A stretch of 64,000 nt of DNA from JAXLWB01 sp046328715 (GTDB lineage Bacteria; Chloroflexota; Anaerolineae; Caldilineales; Caldilineaceae). The notes under the pieces are model-generated. The model did no database searches. It was not told the origin of the DNA and worked only from the letters and a program-made list of their open reading frames with translations. The DNA lies in the NCBI GenBank assembly GCA_046328715.1, contig JAXLWB010000031.1, positions 1-64,000 on the forward strand, in the 5' to 3' direction. Below are positions 33,036 to 42,438 of the stretch, piece by piece. Position numbers and translations under genes: made by a program. Every line of letters starts with the position of its first letter. Within the stretch, counting starts at the first letter, position 1.

Positions 33036-34442
33036 ATGCTTGCCTCGCGACTCCAAACATCCACGCTAACCACCAGTTTGAATCGAATCCTGCTTGGACT
33101 GATGATTCCCAGCGCCATTATGGTGCTCAACGGGTCGATGTTCTCGGTTGCCCTACCAACCATGCGCGATGAATTTCGTGTGGAGCCGGATTTGGCAGCC
33201 TGGTTGGTCACCTCTTACACGCTACCCTTTGTCATTTTTACCCCACTCTATGGTCGATTGGGCGACTCCTTGGGGAAGCGGCGCATGTTGCTAATCGGGA
33301 TGATCATCTATGCAGTTGGAGCCTTTCTCTCTTTGTTGGCGCTCGACCAGCGGATCGTAGCGTTGGGCCGCATTGCGCAAGGCATCGGTACCGCTGGGGT
33401 AAATCCCTTGAGCATCGCCTTGATCAGTGAACTGGCGCCACCCGAGCAGCGAGGACGAGCCTTGGGAACCTGGAGTTCAACTGGGCCAGGAATCGCAACA
33501 TTGGCACCTTTTTTGGCTGGTTTCCTGGTCGATCGTTTTGGTTGGCGGGCGAATTTTGTTCTGCTGATGGCTGCGGCGCTCCTGGCGTTTGCCTTGATGT
33601 GGTGGCATCTGCCCGCTTCACCCCAGCGCTTCGAAACGATCTTATTACGCCACTTTGATTGGATCGGCTTTTCCCTGTTGGCGACCAGCTTCGTCTGCTT
33701 TGTCTTTTACCTCTCCAGCCGCCCGATTACAGGGATCGAGCCGCTGCAAGATTGGCGCTTGCTGCTGGCGGCACTGCTCATTTTTGCTGCTTTTTACCAG
33801 TGGGAACGCCGCTTCCACTCGCCGCTGCTCGATTTTTCACTCTTTCAGCGCAAAAACTTTGGGCTGGCGTCGGTCTGTGCCATGTTGCGCATGATCCTGA
33901 TGAATAGCATCGATTTTCTGCTGCCACTCTATTACACAGATGTTCACCATTTGGGTGCCTCCTGGGTTGGTATCGTGTTGGCACTCTATTCGGGAGCATT
34001 ACTCACCACAACCCGGCTCGCAGGACAAGCCTCGGATCGCGGCAATGGACGCCGCTTCGTTCTGGCAGGGTTTTGTTTGCAAGGATCGATGTTGCTCACC
34101 TTCGCCTTGTTGCCAGCCAATACACCGTCACTGTTGGTCTTTGCTGTTACCTTTGCCCTCGGCATGGGTGCTGGCCTCTCCTTGGCAGTGCTGAGCAACG
34201 TAGCCATGAGCGACGTACCGCGTGAACAGGCCGGTGCCGGAGCGGGACTCTTCAGCATGATCCGATTTAGCGGCAGCATGGTTGGCTCAACTTTGGCAGG
34301 CGTGTTGTTGCGCAATGCGATCAAGGGGACAGTGTTGCCCGTGACTGCCTATCAAATTGTTTTTGGCTGTGCCGCCACGGTTGCCATATTTGCTGCGCTG
34401 CTCACGTTGCGCTTGCAATCGAATCGACCCATGGCGGAATAA
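33036..34442 (+). CDS. MFS transporter, DHA2/14-helix-like
   Basis: A 468-residue protein with about 13-14 hydrophobic helices. Motifs are FTPLYGRLGDSLGKRRM after helix 2, GRIAQGIGTAGVNPLS, and GLFSMIRFSGSMVGSTLAG near the end, typical of EmrB/QacA-like drug:H+ antiporters. Because it lies between pcaG and pcaB it could import or export an aromatic acid, but it is not a PcaK-type aromatic acid:H+ symporter by motif. Start is GTG 33030 or ATG 33036, inside a short repeat. Confidence 0.85.
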   Translation: MLASRLQTSTLTTSLNRILLGLMIPSAIMVLNGSMFSVALPTMRDEFRVEPDLAAWLVTSYTLPFVIFTPLYGRLGDSLGKRRMLLIGMIIYAVGAFLSLLALDQRIVALGRIAQGIGTAGVNPLSIALISELAPPEQRGRALGTWSSTGPGIATLAPFLAGFLVDRFGWRANFVLLMAAALLAFALMWWHLPASPQRFETILLRHFDWIGFSLLATSFVCFVFYLSSRPITGIEPLQDWRLLLAALLIFAAFYQWERRFHSPLLDFSLFQRKNFGLASVCAMLRMILMNSIDFLLPLYYTDVHHLGASWVGIVLALYSGALLTTTRLAGQASDRGNGRRFVLAGFCLQGSMLLTFALLPANTPSLLVFAVTFALGMGAGLSLAVLSNVAMSDVPREQAGAGAGLFSMIRFSGSMVGSTLAGVLLRNAIKGTVLPVTAYQIVFGCAATVAIFAALLTLRLQSNRPMAE

Positions 34443-34513
34443 AAGTTTCGCCCGCTTTCTGCAAGTTGCTTTCGCTGTCATAGCCGAAGCGACCGCAAAA
34501 GAGGCAAAATCCA

Positions 34514-35851
34514 ATGTCCTTTTCACCTAGCGATTCAAAGCTCTTTGGCTCACTCTTTGCCGATCCAGTACTAACAGAACTTTTCGCCGATGAACGTTTT
34601 GTGGGCTATCTGCTACAGGTAGAAGGTGCTTTGGCTCTTATCCAAGCACGCCTGGGACTCATTCCAGCCGCTGCGAGCAAGCAGATTGTCGAGTCTACGA
34701 AAACATTGCCAATCGATTGGCCTCGCTTGCAAAATGCCACCGAACAATCCGGCTTTCCGATCATCGAATTGATCAATCAACTACGTAAAGCGGCGGGCAA
34801 CGAGGCGGCGAACTACGTACATTGGGGCGCAACCACGCAGGATATTATGGATACAGCCTTGATCTTGCAACTGCGGGATGCGCTTGCGCTGCTTGAAAGT
34901 AAATTGGAATTGGTGGTTCGTAATTTGGCAAAGCTGGCCGATCAACATCGCCACACACTGATGGCAGGACGCACCCATTCGCAACAAGCATTGCCCATCA
35001 CCTTTGGGCTGAAGGCGGCGGGCTGGTTGGCTCCGCTGTTGCGCCATCGAGAACGACTCCATCAATTGAAAGCTCGGCTGCTCGTGGTTGAGTTTGGCGG
35101 TGCGGCAGGCACCTTGGCCGCCTTGGGCGATCAAGGATTAGCCGTGATGGAAGGGGTGGCCGCCGAGTTGCAACTGTCAGTTCCATCCATGCCGTGGCAT
35201 ACACAACGCGACAACCTCGCCGAGTTGGCAGGTTGGCTTTCGCTGCTCAGCGGCTCCCTGGCCAAGATGGCACAGGATATTATCCTGATGACGCAGAGCG
35301 AAGTGAGCGAACTTAGCGAGTCGGCTGATCGATCGCGCGGCGGATCCAGCACCATGCCGCAAAAGAGCAATCCGATTGTAAGTGAATTGATCGTGGCGGC
35401 GGCGCGCGCCAATGCGACGCTGCTCTCTGCCATGCACCACGCCTTGATCCAGGAACACGAACGAGGGACGCATGGCTGGCAACTGGAATGGCTTACGCTG
35501 CCGCAGATGATGGCCCACAGTGCAACGGCGCTTAACAAAGCACTCTTTCTCAGCGAGCAGTTAGCGGTCGATGTCGAGCAGATGAGTAAAAATGTCGAGG
35601 CGTCCCACGGCTTGATGCTGGCCGAAGCAGTCAGCTTTGCCCTTGCCGACAAGATGGATCGCAGCGAGGCGAAACACCTGATCGCCGAAGCAGTCCAGAT
35701 TGCGATGCGCGAAAAACGCCATTTGGTCGATGTTGCACGTGAGCGAGTCAACGTCGAGATCGACTGGGATGATTTGCGAGATGAAGCAAACTACCTGGGC
35801 GCAACCCAACGGCTGATTGATCAAGTTTTAGCACGGGCGACTATGGTATAA
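34514..35851 (+). CDS. pcaB: 3-carboxy-cis,cis-muconate cycloisomerase
   Basis: A 445-residue fumarase/aspartase-superfamily enzyme that cyclises 3-carboxymuconate to gamma-carboxymuconolactone. It has the superfamily signature GGSSTMPQKSNPIVSEL and the catalytic His region MAGRTHSQQALPITFG. The N-terminal segment FGSLFADPVLTELFADE is typical of PcaB. Length matches PcaB. Gene context (pcaHG upstream, pcaF downstream) separates it from adenylosuccinate lyase. The direct repeat GGTATAATCAGC occurs twice immediately at its 3' end. Confidence 0.94.
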   Translation: MSFSPSDSKLFGSLFADPVLTELFADERFVGYLLQVEGALALIQARLGLIPAAASKQIVESTKTLPIDWPRLQNATEQSGFPIIELINQLRKAAGNEAANYVHWGATTQDIMDTALILQLRDALALLESKLELVVRNLAKLADQHRHTLMAGRTHSQQALPITFGLKAAGWLAPLLRHRERLHQLKARLLVVEFGGAAGTLAALGDQGLAVMEGVAAELQLSVPSMPWHTQRDNLAELAGWLSLLSGSLAKMAQDIILMTQSEVSELSESADRSRGGSSTMPQKSNPIVSELIVAAARANATLLSAMHHALIQEHERGTHGWQLEWLTLPQMMAHSATALNKALFLSEQLAVDVEQMSKNVEASHGLMLAEAVSFALADKMDRSEAKHLIAEAVQIAMREKRHLVDVARERVNVEIDWDDLRDEANYLGATQRLIDQVLARATMV

Positions 35852-35985
35852 TCAGCGGTATAATCAGCAAGGGAATTGAACTGTATCATGTTTGGAGGCG
35901 ACCTTGAGTCTTCCCGAACATAAAATACTCGAAACCGAACTAGGGCCGATGAATCAGCCAAGTCGTAGAAGGAAGGAAACACTTC

Positions 35986-37254
35986 ATGAACGAAGTTGTC
36001 ATTGTCAGTGCAGTACGTACCCCAATCGGGCGGATTCGTGGCGCACTTTCTACGATTCGACCCGATGATCTAGCAGCGGTAGCGATCAAGGCTGCGGTCG
36101 AGCGGGCAGGCGTTGATCCGGCACTGATCGAAGAAGTCTACCTCGGCTGTGCTAACCAAGCGGGCGAAGACAATCGCAACGTGGCGCGTATGGCATTGTT
36201 GCTGGCGGGGCTGCCACAACAGATTGGCGGCGTCACCATCAACCGCCTCTGTGCCAGTGGACTCAACGCCGTCAACCAGGCGGCACGCGCCATTGCCTGT
36301 GGCGAGGGCGAGGCCTATGTGGCGGGCGGTGTGGAGAGTATGACCCGTGCCCCCTACTCGATGCCTAAGAATCCTGAAGCCTTTGGCCCCTCTGGCAATG
36401 TAACCGTCTACGATACTTCACTTGGCTGGCGCTATCCCAACCCAAAGTTGGAGGCACTCTTTCCCCTGGAGCAGATGGGCGAAACCGCCGAAAATATTTA
36501 TGAGCAGAGTTGCAAAGGGCAAATTGCAGGAGGCACGATTCCACGGGAAGAGCAAGATCGTTTTGCCTGGCAGAGCCAACAGCGTGCGGTCAACGCCCTC
36601 AACCAGGGTACCTTTCAACGCGAAATCACCCCCGTGCCGATTCCGCAGCGCCGTGGCGATCCAATCCTTTTCGACACGGACGAACATCCCCGCTATCGCA
36701 AAGTGGATGGCACATTTCAGCTTGACACCTCACCGGAGGATCTTGCCAAGCTGCGCCCAGCCTTCCGCAAAGGCGGCACAGTGACTGCCGGCAACTCAAG
36801 CGGACTCAACGACGGCGCGGCAGCACTCGTATTAATGTCGCGCCATAAAGCCGATGAACTAGGACTCCAACCGCTCGCACGCTGGGTCTGCTCGGCGGCG
36901 ACGGGGGTTGATCCACGGGTGATGGGCTTGGGTCCGGTTACGGCTACGCACAGGGCATTGCAGCGTGCCGGATTGACGATTGCAGACATCGATCTGGCCG
37001 AACTCAACGAAGCCTTTGCCGTGCAGGCGTTGGCCGTACTGCGCGAACTCAACCTGAGTGAAGCGATCACCAACGTCAACGGTGGCGCGATTGCCCTGGG
37101 TCATCCACTTGGCTGTTCGGGGGCGAGGATTTTGACGACGCTGATCTACGAGATGCAGCGGCGTAAAGCTGCGGGAGAGGCGATGCGTTATGGATTGGCG
37201 ACACTTTGCGTCGGTGTCGGGCAGGGCGAAGCAACGATTGTTGAAGTTTTGTGA
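35986..37254 (+). CDS. pcaF: 3-oxoadipyl-CoA thiolase (acetyl-CoA acyltransferase)
   Basis: A 422-residue thiolase. The nucleophilic Cys lies in TINRLCASGLNAVNQAAR, the NEAFAVQ motif and the GHPLGCSGARI/CVGVGQGEA segments carry the other catalytic His and Cys. It should split 3-oxoadipyl-CoA into succinyl-CoA and acetyl-CoA, the last step of the beta-ketoadipate pathway. The family also includes general acetyl-CoA acetyltransferases, so specificity is inferred from position between pcaB and the CoA-transferase. AGAAGGAAGG precedes ATG. Confidence 0.92.
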   Translation: MNEVVIVSAVRTPIGRIRGALSTIRPDDLAAVAIKAAVERAGVDPALIEEVYLGCANQAGEDNRNVARMALLLAGLPQQIGGVTINRLCASGLNAVNQAARAIACGEGEAYVAGGVESMTRAPYSMPKNPEAFGPSGNVTVYDTSLGWRYPNPKLEALFPLEQMGETAENIYEQSCKGQIAGGTIPREEQDRFAWQSQQRAVNALNQGTFQREITPVPIPQRRGDPILFDTDEHPRYRKVDGTFQLDTSPEDLAKLRPAFRKGGTVTAGNSSGLNDGAAALVLMSRHKADELGLQPLARWVCSAATGVDPRVMGLGPVTATHRALQRAGLTIADIDLAELNEAFAVQALAVLRELNLSEAITNVNGGAIALGHPLGCSGARILTTLIYEMQRRKAAGEAMRYGLATLCVGVGQGEATIVEVL

Positions 37255-37273
37255 ACAATCTTTTTGAAACAGA

Positions 37274-37338
37274 AGTAATTGGTCATTGAGTAATTTGCTA
37301 GCTCAATCACCAATCACAAATTACCAATCACCAATTAC
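37274..37338. repeat. Intergenic short-repeat palindrome (GTAATTGGT / ACCAATTAC)
   Basis: Degenerate AATTGGT/ACCAATCA units arranged as an imperfect palindrome fill the 93-bp gap between pcaF and the CoA-transferase. Same unit as the perfect palindrome at 62352-62393. Confidence 0.6.
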
Positions 37339-37347
37339 AACCATAAC

Positions 37348-38691
37348 ATGAAGCAAGTTCCACAGATCACGATTCAGGAGGCAGCCCACCTCGTTAAAAC
37401 GGGCGATACGATTTTAGTTGGCGGCTTTGGTATGACGGGCAATCCAGTACATCTGCTCCACGCTATCGCCGAGACCGATGTAAAAGCGTTGACCTATATT
37501 GCCAACAACGTGGGCGAGGCGGGGCTTGGAGGCGGTCGGCTGCTGCGCAATGGGCAGATCAAAAAGGCGATTGGCTCCTTTTTTACTAGCAATCGTGAGG
37601 CCGTGGCCGCAGCCCAATCGGGTGCGATTGAATTTGAATTGCTGCCCCAAGGTTCGCTGGCTGAAGCGATCCGAGCAGGTGGGGCAGGCATTGGTGGTTT
37701 CTACACGCCCGCATCTGCTGGCACCGTGATTGCGGCAGGCAAAGAAACCAAGCTCATCCACGGTAAGGAGTATGTCTTTCAGCCTGCGCTGCGCGGCAAC
37801 GTGGCCTTGATTCGCGCCTGGGTGGCAGACACAGCGGGCAACCTCTGCTACCGCATGACCGAGAACAACTTCAACCAGGCGATGGCCACAGCTGCCGACA
37901 TCGTGATTGCTGAGGTAGAGCAGATTGTGCCAGTTGGTACGCTCGACCCCAACCAGATTCACACACCCGGTTGTTTTGTCGATTATCTGGTGCAAGCCCA
38001 CATCACGCCCGAGGAGTTGGGTTCGTCGGCGTCGGTGGCCGACAGCACCAAGAAGGTGAGCGAGTCGCGCATGAATATGGCGCGCGCAGCATTGGCGGAG
38101 TTGAAGCGGGGCGATGTAGTCAATCTTGGCGTCGGTATTCCTACTCTAGTGGCCGATCTGATCACGCCGGAGCATGGCATTATTTTGCACACCGAAAATG
38201 GCATGTTGGGTGTCGGTCCCGAACCCGAGGCGGGCGGGGCAATGGAGTACCCGATCAACGCCGGCAAAATTCCAGTGACTGCGCTGCCAGGGGCAAGTTA
38301 CTTCGACAGTGCCACATCGTTCGCCATGATCCGCGGCGGCCATGTCAATGTGGCGATCATGGGTGGCTTGCAGGTGGATGAGGCAGGCAATCTGGCCAAC
38401 TGGGCGGTGCCAGGCAAGCCGCTGCTCGGCGTCGGCGGGGCAATGGATTTAGCTTCCGGCGCGGAGAAGTTGATCGTCACCATGGAGCACACGACCAACG
38501 AGGGCAACCCTAAGATCATACCGCAATGTACGCTGCCGCTCACTGCTACCGGGGCCGTGGATGTAATCATTACCGAGTTGGCGGTCTTCCGCTTCTTAAA
38601 CAATCAACTCACCCTCACCACTCTCATGCCAGGAGCGACGTTGGAGGAAGTACGGACAAAGACGGCAGCAAGTTTTGTTGAGGCGTTGTAG
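37348..38691 (+). CDS. 3-oxoacid CoA-transferase, A and B subunits fused (PcaIJ-like)
   Basis: A 447-residue protein. The A half (~1-225) has GDTILVGGFGMTGNP, GIGGFYTPASAGT and VWVADTAGN-like AWVADTAGNLCYR. The B half (~240-447) has NLGVGIPTLV, the catalytic Glu in HTENGMLGVGP and GASYFDSATSFAMIRGGH. In bacteria these are usually two genes; the fused order A-B equals mitochondrial SCOT. It would move CoA from succinyl-CoA to 3-oxoadipate, the step before the thiolase. Acetoacetate as substrate cannot be excluded, but the operon favours the beta-ketoadipate role. Confidence 0.9.
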   Translation: MKQVPQITIQEAAHLVKTGDTILVGGFGMTGNPVHLLHAIAETDVKALTYIANNVGEAGLGGGRLLRNGQIKKAIGSFFTSNREAVAAAQSGAIEFELLPQGSLAEAIRAGGAGIGGFYTPASAGTVIAAGKETKLIHGKEYVFQPALRGNVALIRAWVADTAGNLCYRMTENNFNQAMATAADIVIAEVEQIVPVGTLDPNQIHTPGCFVDYLVQAHITPEELGSSASVADSTKKVSESRMNMARAALAELKRGDVVNLGVGIPTLVADLITPEHGIILHTENGMLGVGPEPEAGGAMEYPINAGKIPVTALPGASYFDSATSFAMIRGGHVNVAIMGGLQVDEAGNLANWAVPGKPLLGVGGAMDLASGAEKLIVTMEHTTNEGNPKIIPQCTLPLTATGAVDVIITELAVFRFLNNQLTLTTLMPGATLEEVRTKTAASFVEAL

Positions 38692-38697
38692 ATGAGA

Positions 38698-38818
38698 CTA
38701 GTGCACGATTAACGGAGTAATTTTGCAATCTTCCGGGAAGGCTTGAGCAAAAGACCGGCTTATGCGCAGGCCCTTCCCGGAAGAAGATTGACCAACTACT
38801 TTGTTAAAGCTGCACTAG
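38698..38818. repeat. 121-bp imperfect palindromic element
   Basis: The outer ends are CTAGTGCA and TGCACTAG. Inside, AGTGCACGATTAACGGAGTA pairs imperfectly with TACTTTGTTAAAGCTGCACT. The inner part CAATCTTCCGGGAAGG pairs with CCTTCCCGGAAGAAGATTG. It lies between the 3' ends of the convergent CoA-transferase and RCC1 genes and could act as a bidirectional terminator or be a non-autonomous element. Confidence 0.6.
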
Positions 38819-38853
38819 AGATTGAAGATTGCACACCCAATCTCCAACCGCTT

Positions 38854-41800
38854 CTATCGGTATGCCCAAACCCCTTGAACCGTCGCCGCCAGTAACGCAT
38901 TACAGCCATTGGTGTTGTCGTTGAGCAAGTCGTAGACTTCGGCAGTTTGTGCATACCCAGCATCCTGCGCCCAGCCGAATGAACCATCGAGCGGTCGCAG
39001 CCAGATGCCTTTGCCCCGCCCTGTCAGTCCATCCGTACCTTGCTCTTTGAGTCCGGCGTAGAGAAATGAGTGCGTTGCCTCCAAGCTCAGCACATATTCT
39101 CCCTGCAGACCAAAAGCACTCCAGGCCGCGTTGCCGTCGCCCCGATAGATACCATCCGTGGTTGCGATGTAGAGCAAGCCATTTTTGGATGCAATGTCTG
39201 TAATGCGCAGCGTAGCAGACGAGAAGCCAAGATTGGCCTCAAGCGGTGTATTTGAGCCTGGCAGTAACTTCCAAAGTCCCTTATCATACGAGCCAATCCA
39301 AAGGGTGCCACTGGCCGGGTCAAAATAAAGCTTGTTCAACCGTGAGGGATCGCCAGGGTAGACAAGGTTCCAGCTTTGTCCACTATCTTGGCTGGCATAG
39401 AGTTTGTTGTCGGTGGCAGCGTAAGCCTGGCTGGGGCTGGCAAAGAGTACCGAGAAGACAAACTCATTCATGGTCGAGCCCGTCGGCGTCCAGTTAAGGC
39501 CACCATCGTTCGAGTAGTAGACCTTAGAGCCAGAGGTAGCCGCCAAGCCGGATGAACCTGAGAAAGCCAAATCACGCATATTTAGTGTTGGAATCTGCTG
39601 TTGGAAAGTAGCAAAATCCGAACAATCAAGCGCTCGATAGATGCCGTTGAGCGCAGCCGAACTGTTGCGCACACCGATCAGCAACTGCCCACTGCTATTG
39701 AAGGCCAAGGTGTCCACATTATCCGGCGAGTTGGAGAGACGTCGCCAGCTAGCGGGAAATAACGTTGCTGTGGGAATAGGCGTTGCGGTTGCTGTTGGAG
39801 GAATCTCCTTGGAAATGAGGGGCAAACGGACAATAAATGCGGTCTGCTCGGTAGCAGTGGGGGTAGGCGTGTCTACGGGAGGGAGCTCTTTAGCAATGAG
39901 TGGCAAACGGACAATAAACTCAGTTTGATCGGTGGTAGTAGGCGTGGGAGACTCTGTTGGTGTAAAGGTAGGCGTTGACGAGCCGGTCGCAGTCGCAGAT
40001 GGCGTGGGCGTACTGGTTCCTGTTGACGTCGGCTCCTTGGTCGCAGTCGGTGTTTTCGACGGTGTGTTGGTTGGGCTTGGGGTGGGGACATCCGTGGGTG
40101 GCGGAATTGTGCCAAAGCCTAGTACATCATCTGGGATCCAGCCCGGGTTGATCCCCAGTTGACCAAAATCGTCAAAGCCCCAGCACTTTACCGTGCCATC
40201 GCTAGTAAGAGCACAGGCATGATAAGCCCCAGCCGTAATTTCGCTGACATCGCTTTGCAGCCCAAGGACGTCGGTCGGTGCATTGCGGTTGACGGCTGTA
40301 CCGTCCCCAAGCTGCCCCGAAGAATTGTTGCCCCAACATTTGGCACCGCCGTTGACAATCGCACAGGTATATTCTAGCCCGGCAGCAACTGCTCCGGCAC
40401 CGCTGCGAACGTCGTTGACGATGATTGGTGAAGGTCGGGGGCCTACCGTCGCATTGCCCAGTTCCCCGTGATCGTTTTGTCCCCAACAGTAAAGTGCGCC
40501 CTGGTTGGTGATGGCACAGGTGTGGCTCCAGCCAGCACTTACCTGGATCGGCGTGCCTTCGATCCCGCTGACAGTTTGAGGCGCATAGGCGGCATCAAAG
40601 GTACCCGTGCCGAGTTGACCCGATTCATTGGCACCCCAACAGTACAGGTGATCTTGGCGCAGTGCGCAGGTAAAATCGCCTCCAGCGGCTACAGCAGTTA
40701 CGCCATCATTCATGCCAAGCACATCGACAGGCGCAGTGCGGAAGTTGCTCGTTCCGTCGCCCAGTTGGCCACTCGAATTGCTACCCCAACATTTGACAGC
40801 ACCGCCGGTGGTTAAAGCACAGGTGTGTCTACGTCCACTGGTAATTGCCTTGATCGAAACCGAGTTCAAATTCACTGTGGTTGGGGTAAGCCGGGTCAGA
40901 TTGGTTCCGTCACCCACTTGGTAGGAACTGTTGAGTCCCCAGCATTTGGCCGAACCGTTGTTGAGGAGGGCACAGGTATGATTGTTACCGCTGCTGATGG
41001 CTGCAACCTCATTATCTAAACCAGAAACTGGCTGTGGTTGGTAACGGCCGTTATTGCCGCCATCGCCCAGTTGACCAAAGGTATTACGCCCCCAGCATTG
41101 CTCAGTACCTCGATTGCTCAGGCTGCAGGTATGGTTACCACCAGCACTGAGATGGATTGTACGACGCTGGAGTCCTTCTACCGTCACTGGCGATTCCTGT
41201 CCATCATCCTGACCATCGCCCCGCTGGCCAAAGCTGTTACCGCCCCAACATTTCACGCCGCCGTCGTCCAGCACTGCGCAGGAGTGGCTCTCGCCAGTGG
41301 CGATAGCAAGCACGCCACTCTGTAACGTGCTTACATCGACGGGGATCGAAGAACCAGTAGCACTATTGTCGCCGAGATTGCCGACATCGTTTTTGCCCCA
41401 ACATTTCACCGCGCCTTGTTTCATCAAAGTACAGGTAAACTCCCAGAAGGCGCTGATCGACTGCGCACCGCTGTTTAGGCCAAAAACAGCAACAGGGGTA
41501 TTGCTGTCAGTGTTACTATTGTTGCCCAATTGCAGGTTGTAATTTGCTCCCCAACAGGTTGCCCCGCCACCACTGGTGATCGCACAACTGTGGTTTCTGC
41601 CTGCCGTCAGCGCAATCACCCCAGGTCCAATCCCCTTGACATCGACTGGCGTTGAGCTATCGTTACGGGAATCATTGCCCAACTGACCAAAGGCGTTGTA
41701 ACCCCAACATTGCACACCACTATCGACAATCGCACAACTATGTTGATCACCCAAGGCGAGTTGCGTGGGTGTGCTATCGAGTCCAAAGACACGGACCGGA

Positions 41801-42369
41801 TTTGCTTGTGGGTTACCGCTGCCGGTGCCTAACTGTCCGTTGTAGTTCATGCCCCAGCAACGGGTACGCCCATTGCTGGTGACGACGCAATTATGGTGGC
41901 CGCCTGCAGCGAGTAGAACAATGTTACTGAGTGCAGGCAAGAGTACAGGGGTTGTACTAAAGGCGGCACTGCTGCCACTGCCAAGTTCAGCATTCTCATT
42001 TTGGCCCCAGCAACGTACCGTACCATTGTTGAGCAGAGCACACGCATGGGCATGACCAACTGCAATCGACTTAACGTTACTTGCCAGCCCTTGAACCGGT
42101 ACAGCGACATTGCGATTGACAGTCGTACCGTCGCCGAGTTGGCCGTAGTTATTGAGCCCCCAGCATTGAACACCACCGGCATCGGTCAGGGCACAACTGA
42201 AATCAGCGCCTGTGGCAATAGCGACTGCTTTGGTGACCAACCCGGCATTCGACATACTCCCCGCTACGGATCGGCTGGCTAATAGAAAAGGCAACGTTAC
42301 AAGCCCATATGCGATCAAGAGGAAAAGAAAGAATCTTCTACCTTTCCCAGATTGCCTAAGATGAGCCAT
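38854..42369 (-). CDS. Secreted RCC1-repeat protein with C-terminal beta-propeller
   Basis: A 1171-residue surface or secreted protein. A signal peptide is present (~12-35). Residues ~40-780 contain 14 RCC1 repeats, each with the pattern hSCAL...G.v.CWG.N..GQLGDG, enough for two seven-bladed propellers. Each repeat has two Cys, probably disulfides. A Thr/Pro-rich linker contains two copies of the phrase FIVRLPLI(A/S)KE(L/I)PP. The last ~320 residues resemble a BNR/Asp-box propeller (SNDGGLNW, SQDSGQSW). RCC1 propellers bind partner proteins; the extracellular partner is unknown. ATG 42369 has GAGGAG upstream. The kinase gene lies upstream on the same strand. Confidence 0.88.
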   Translation of the reverse strand: MAHLRQSGKGRRFFLFLLIAYGLVTLPFLLASRSVAGSMSNAGLVTKAVAIATGADFSCALTDAGGVQCWGLNNYGQLGDGTTVNRNVAVPVQGLASNVKSIAVGHAHACALLNNGTVRCWGQNENAELGSGSSAAFSTTPVLLPALSNIVLLAAGGHHNCVVTSNGRTRCWGMNYNGQLGTGSGNPQANPVRVFGLDSTPTQLALGDQHSCAIVDSGVQCWGYNAFGQLGNDSRNDSSTPVDVKGIGPGVIALTAGRNHSCAITSGGGATCWGANYNLQLGNNSNTDSNTPVAVFGLNSGAQSISAFWEFTCTLMKQGAVKCWGKNDVGNLGDNSATGSSIPVDVSTLQSGVLAIATGESHSCAVLDDGGVKCWGGNSFGQRGDGQDDGQESPVTVEGLQRRTIHLSAGGNHTCSLSNRGTEQCWGRNTFGQLGDGGNNGRYQPQPVSGLDNEVAAISSGNNHTCALLNNGSAKCWGLNSSYQVGDGTNLTRLTPTTVNLNSVSIKAITSGRRHTCALTTGGAVKCWGSNSSGQLGDGTSNFRTAPVDVLGMNDGVTAVAAGGDFTCALRQDHLYCWGANESGQLGTGTFDAAYAPQTVSGIEGTPIQVSAGWSHTCAITNQGALYCWGQNDHGELGNATVGPRPSPIIVNDVRSGAGAVAAGLEYTCAIVNGGAKCWGNNSSGQLGDGTAVNRNAPTDVLGLQSDVSEITAGAYHACALTSDGTVKCWGFDDFGQLGINPGWIPDDVLGFGTIPPPTDVPTPSPTNTPSKTPTATKEPTSTGTSTPTPSATATGSSTPTFTPTESPTPTTTDQTEFIVRLPLIAKELPPVDTPTPTATEQTAFIVRLPLISKEIPPTATATPIPTATLFPASWRRLSNSPDNVDTLAFNSSGQLLIGVRNSSAALNGIYRALDCSDFATFQQQIPTLNMRDLAFSGSSGLAATSGSKVYYSNDGGLNWTPTGSTMNEFVFSVLFASPSQAYAATDNKLYASQDSGQSWNLVYPGDPSRLNKLYFDPASGTLWIGSYDKGLWKLLPGSNTPLEANLGFSSATLRITDIASKNGLLYIATTDGIYRGDGNAAWSAFGLQGEYVLSLEATHSFLYAGLKEQGTDGLTGRGKGIWLRPLDGSFGWAQDAGYAQTAEVYDLLNDNTNGCNALLAATVQGVWAYR

Positions 42370-42438
42370 GGATACACTCCTCAAGGATGTTGCGATTCAA
42401 TCCCAAAAGCTACGCATCATCTGTGAAATATGAGTCAG

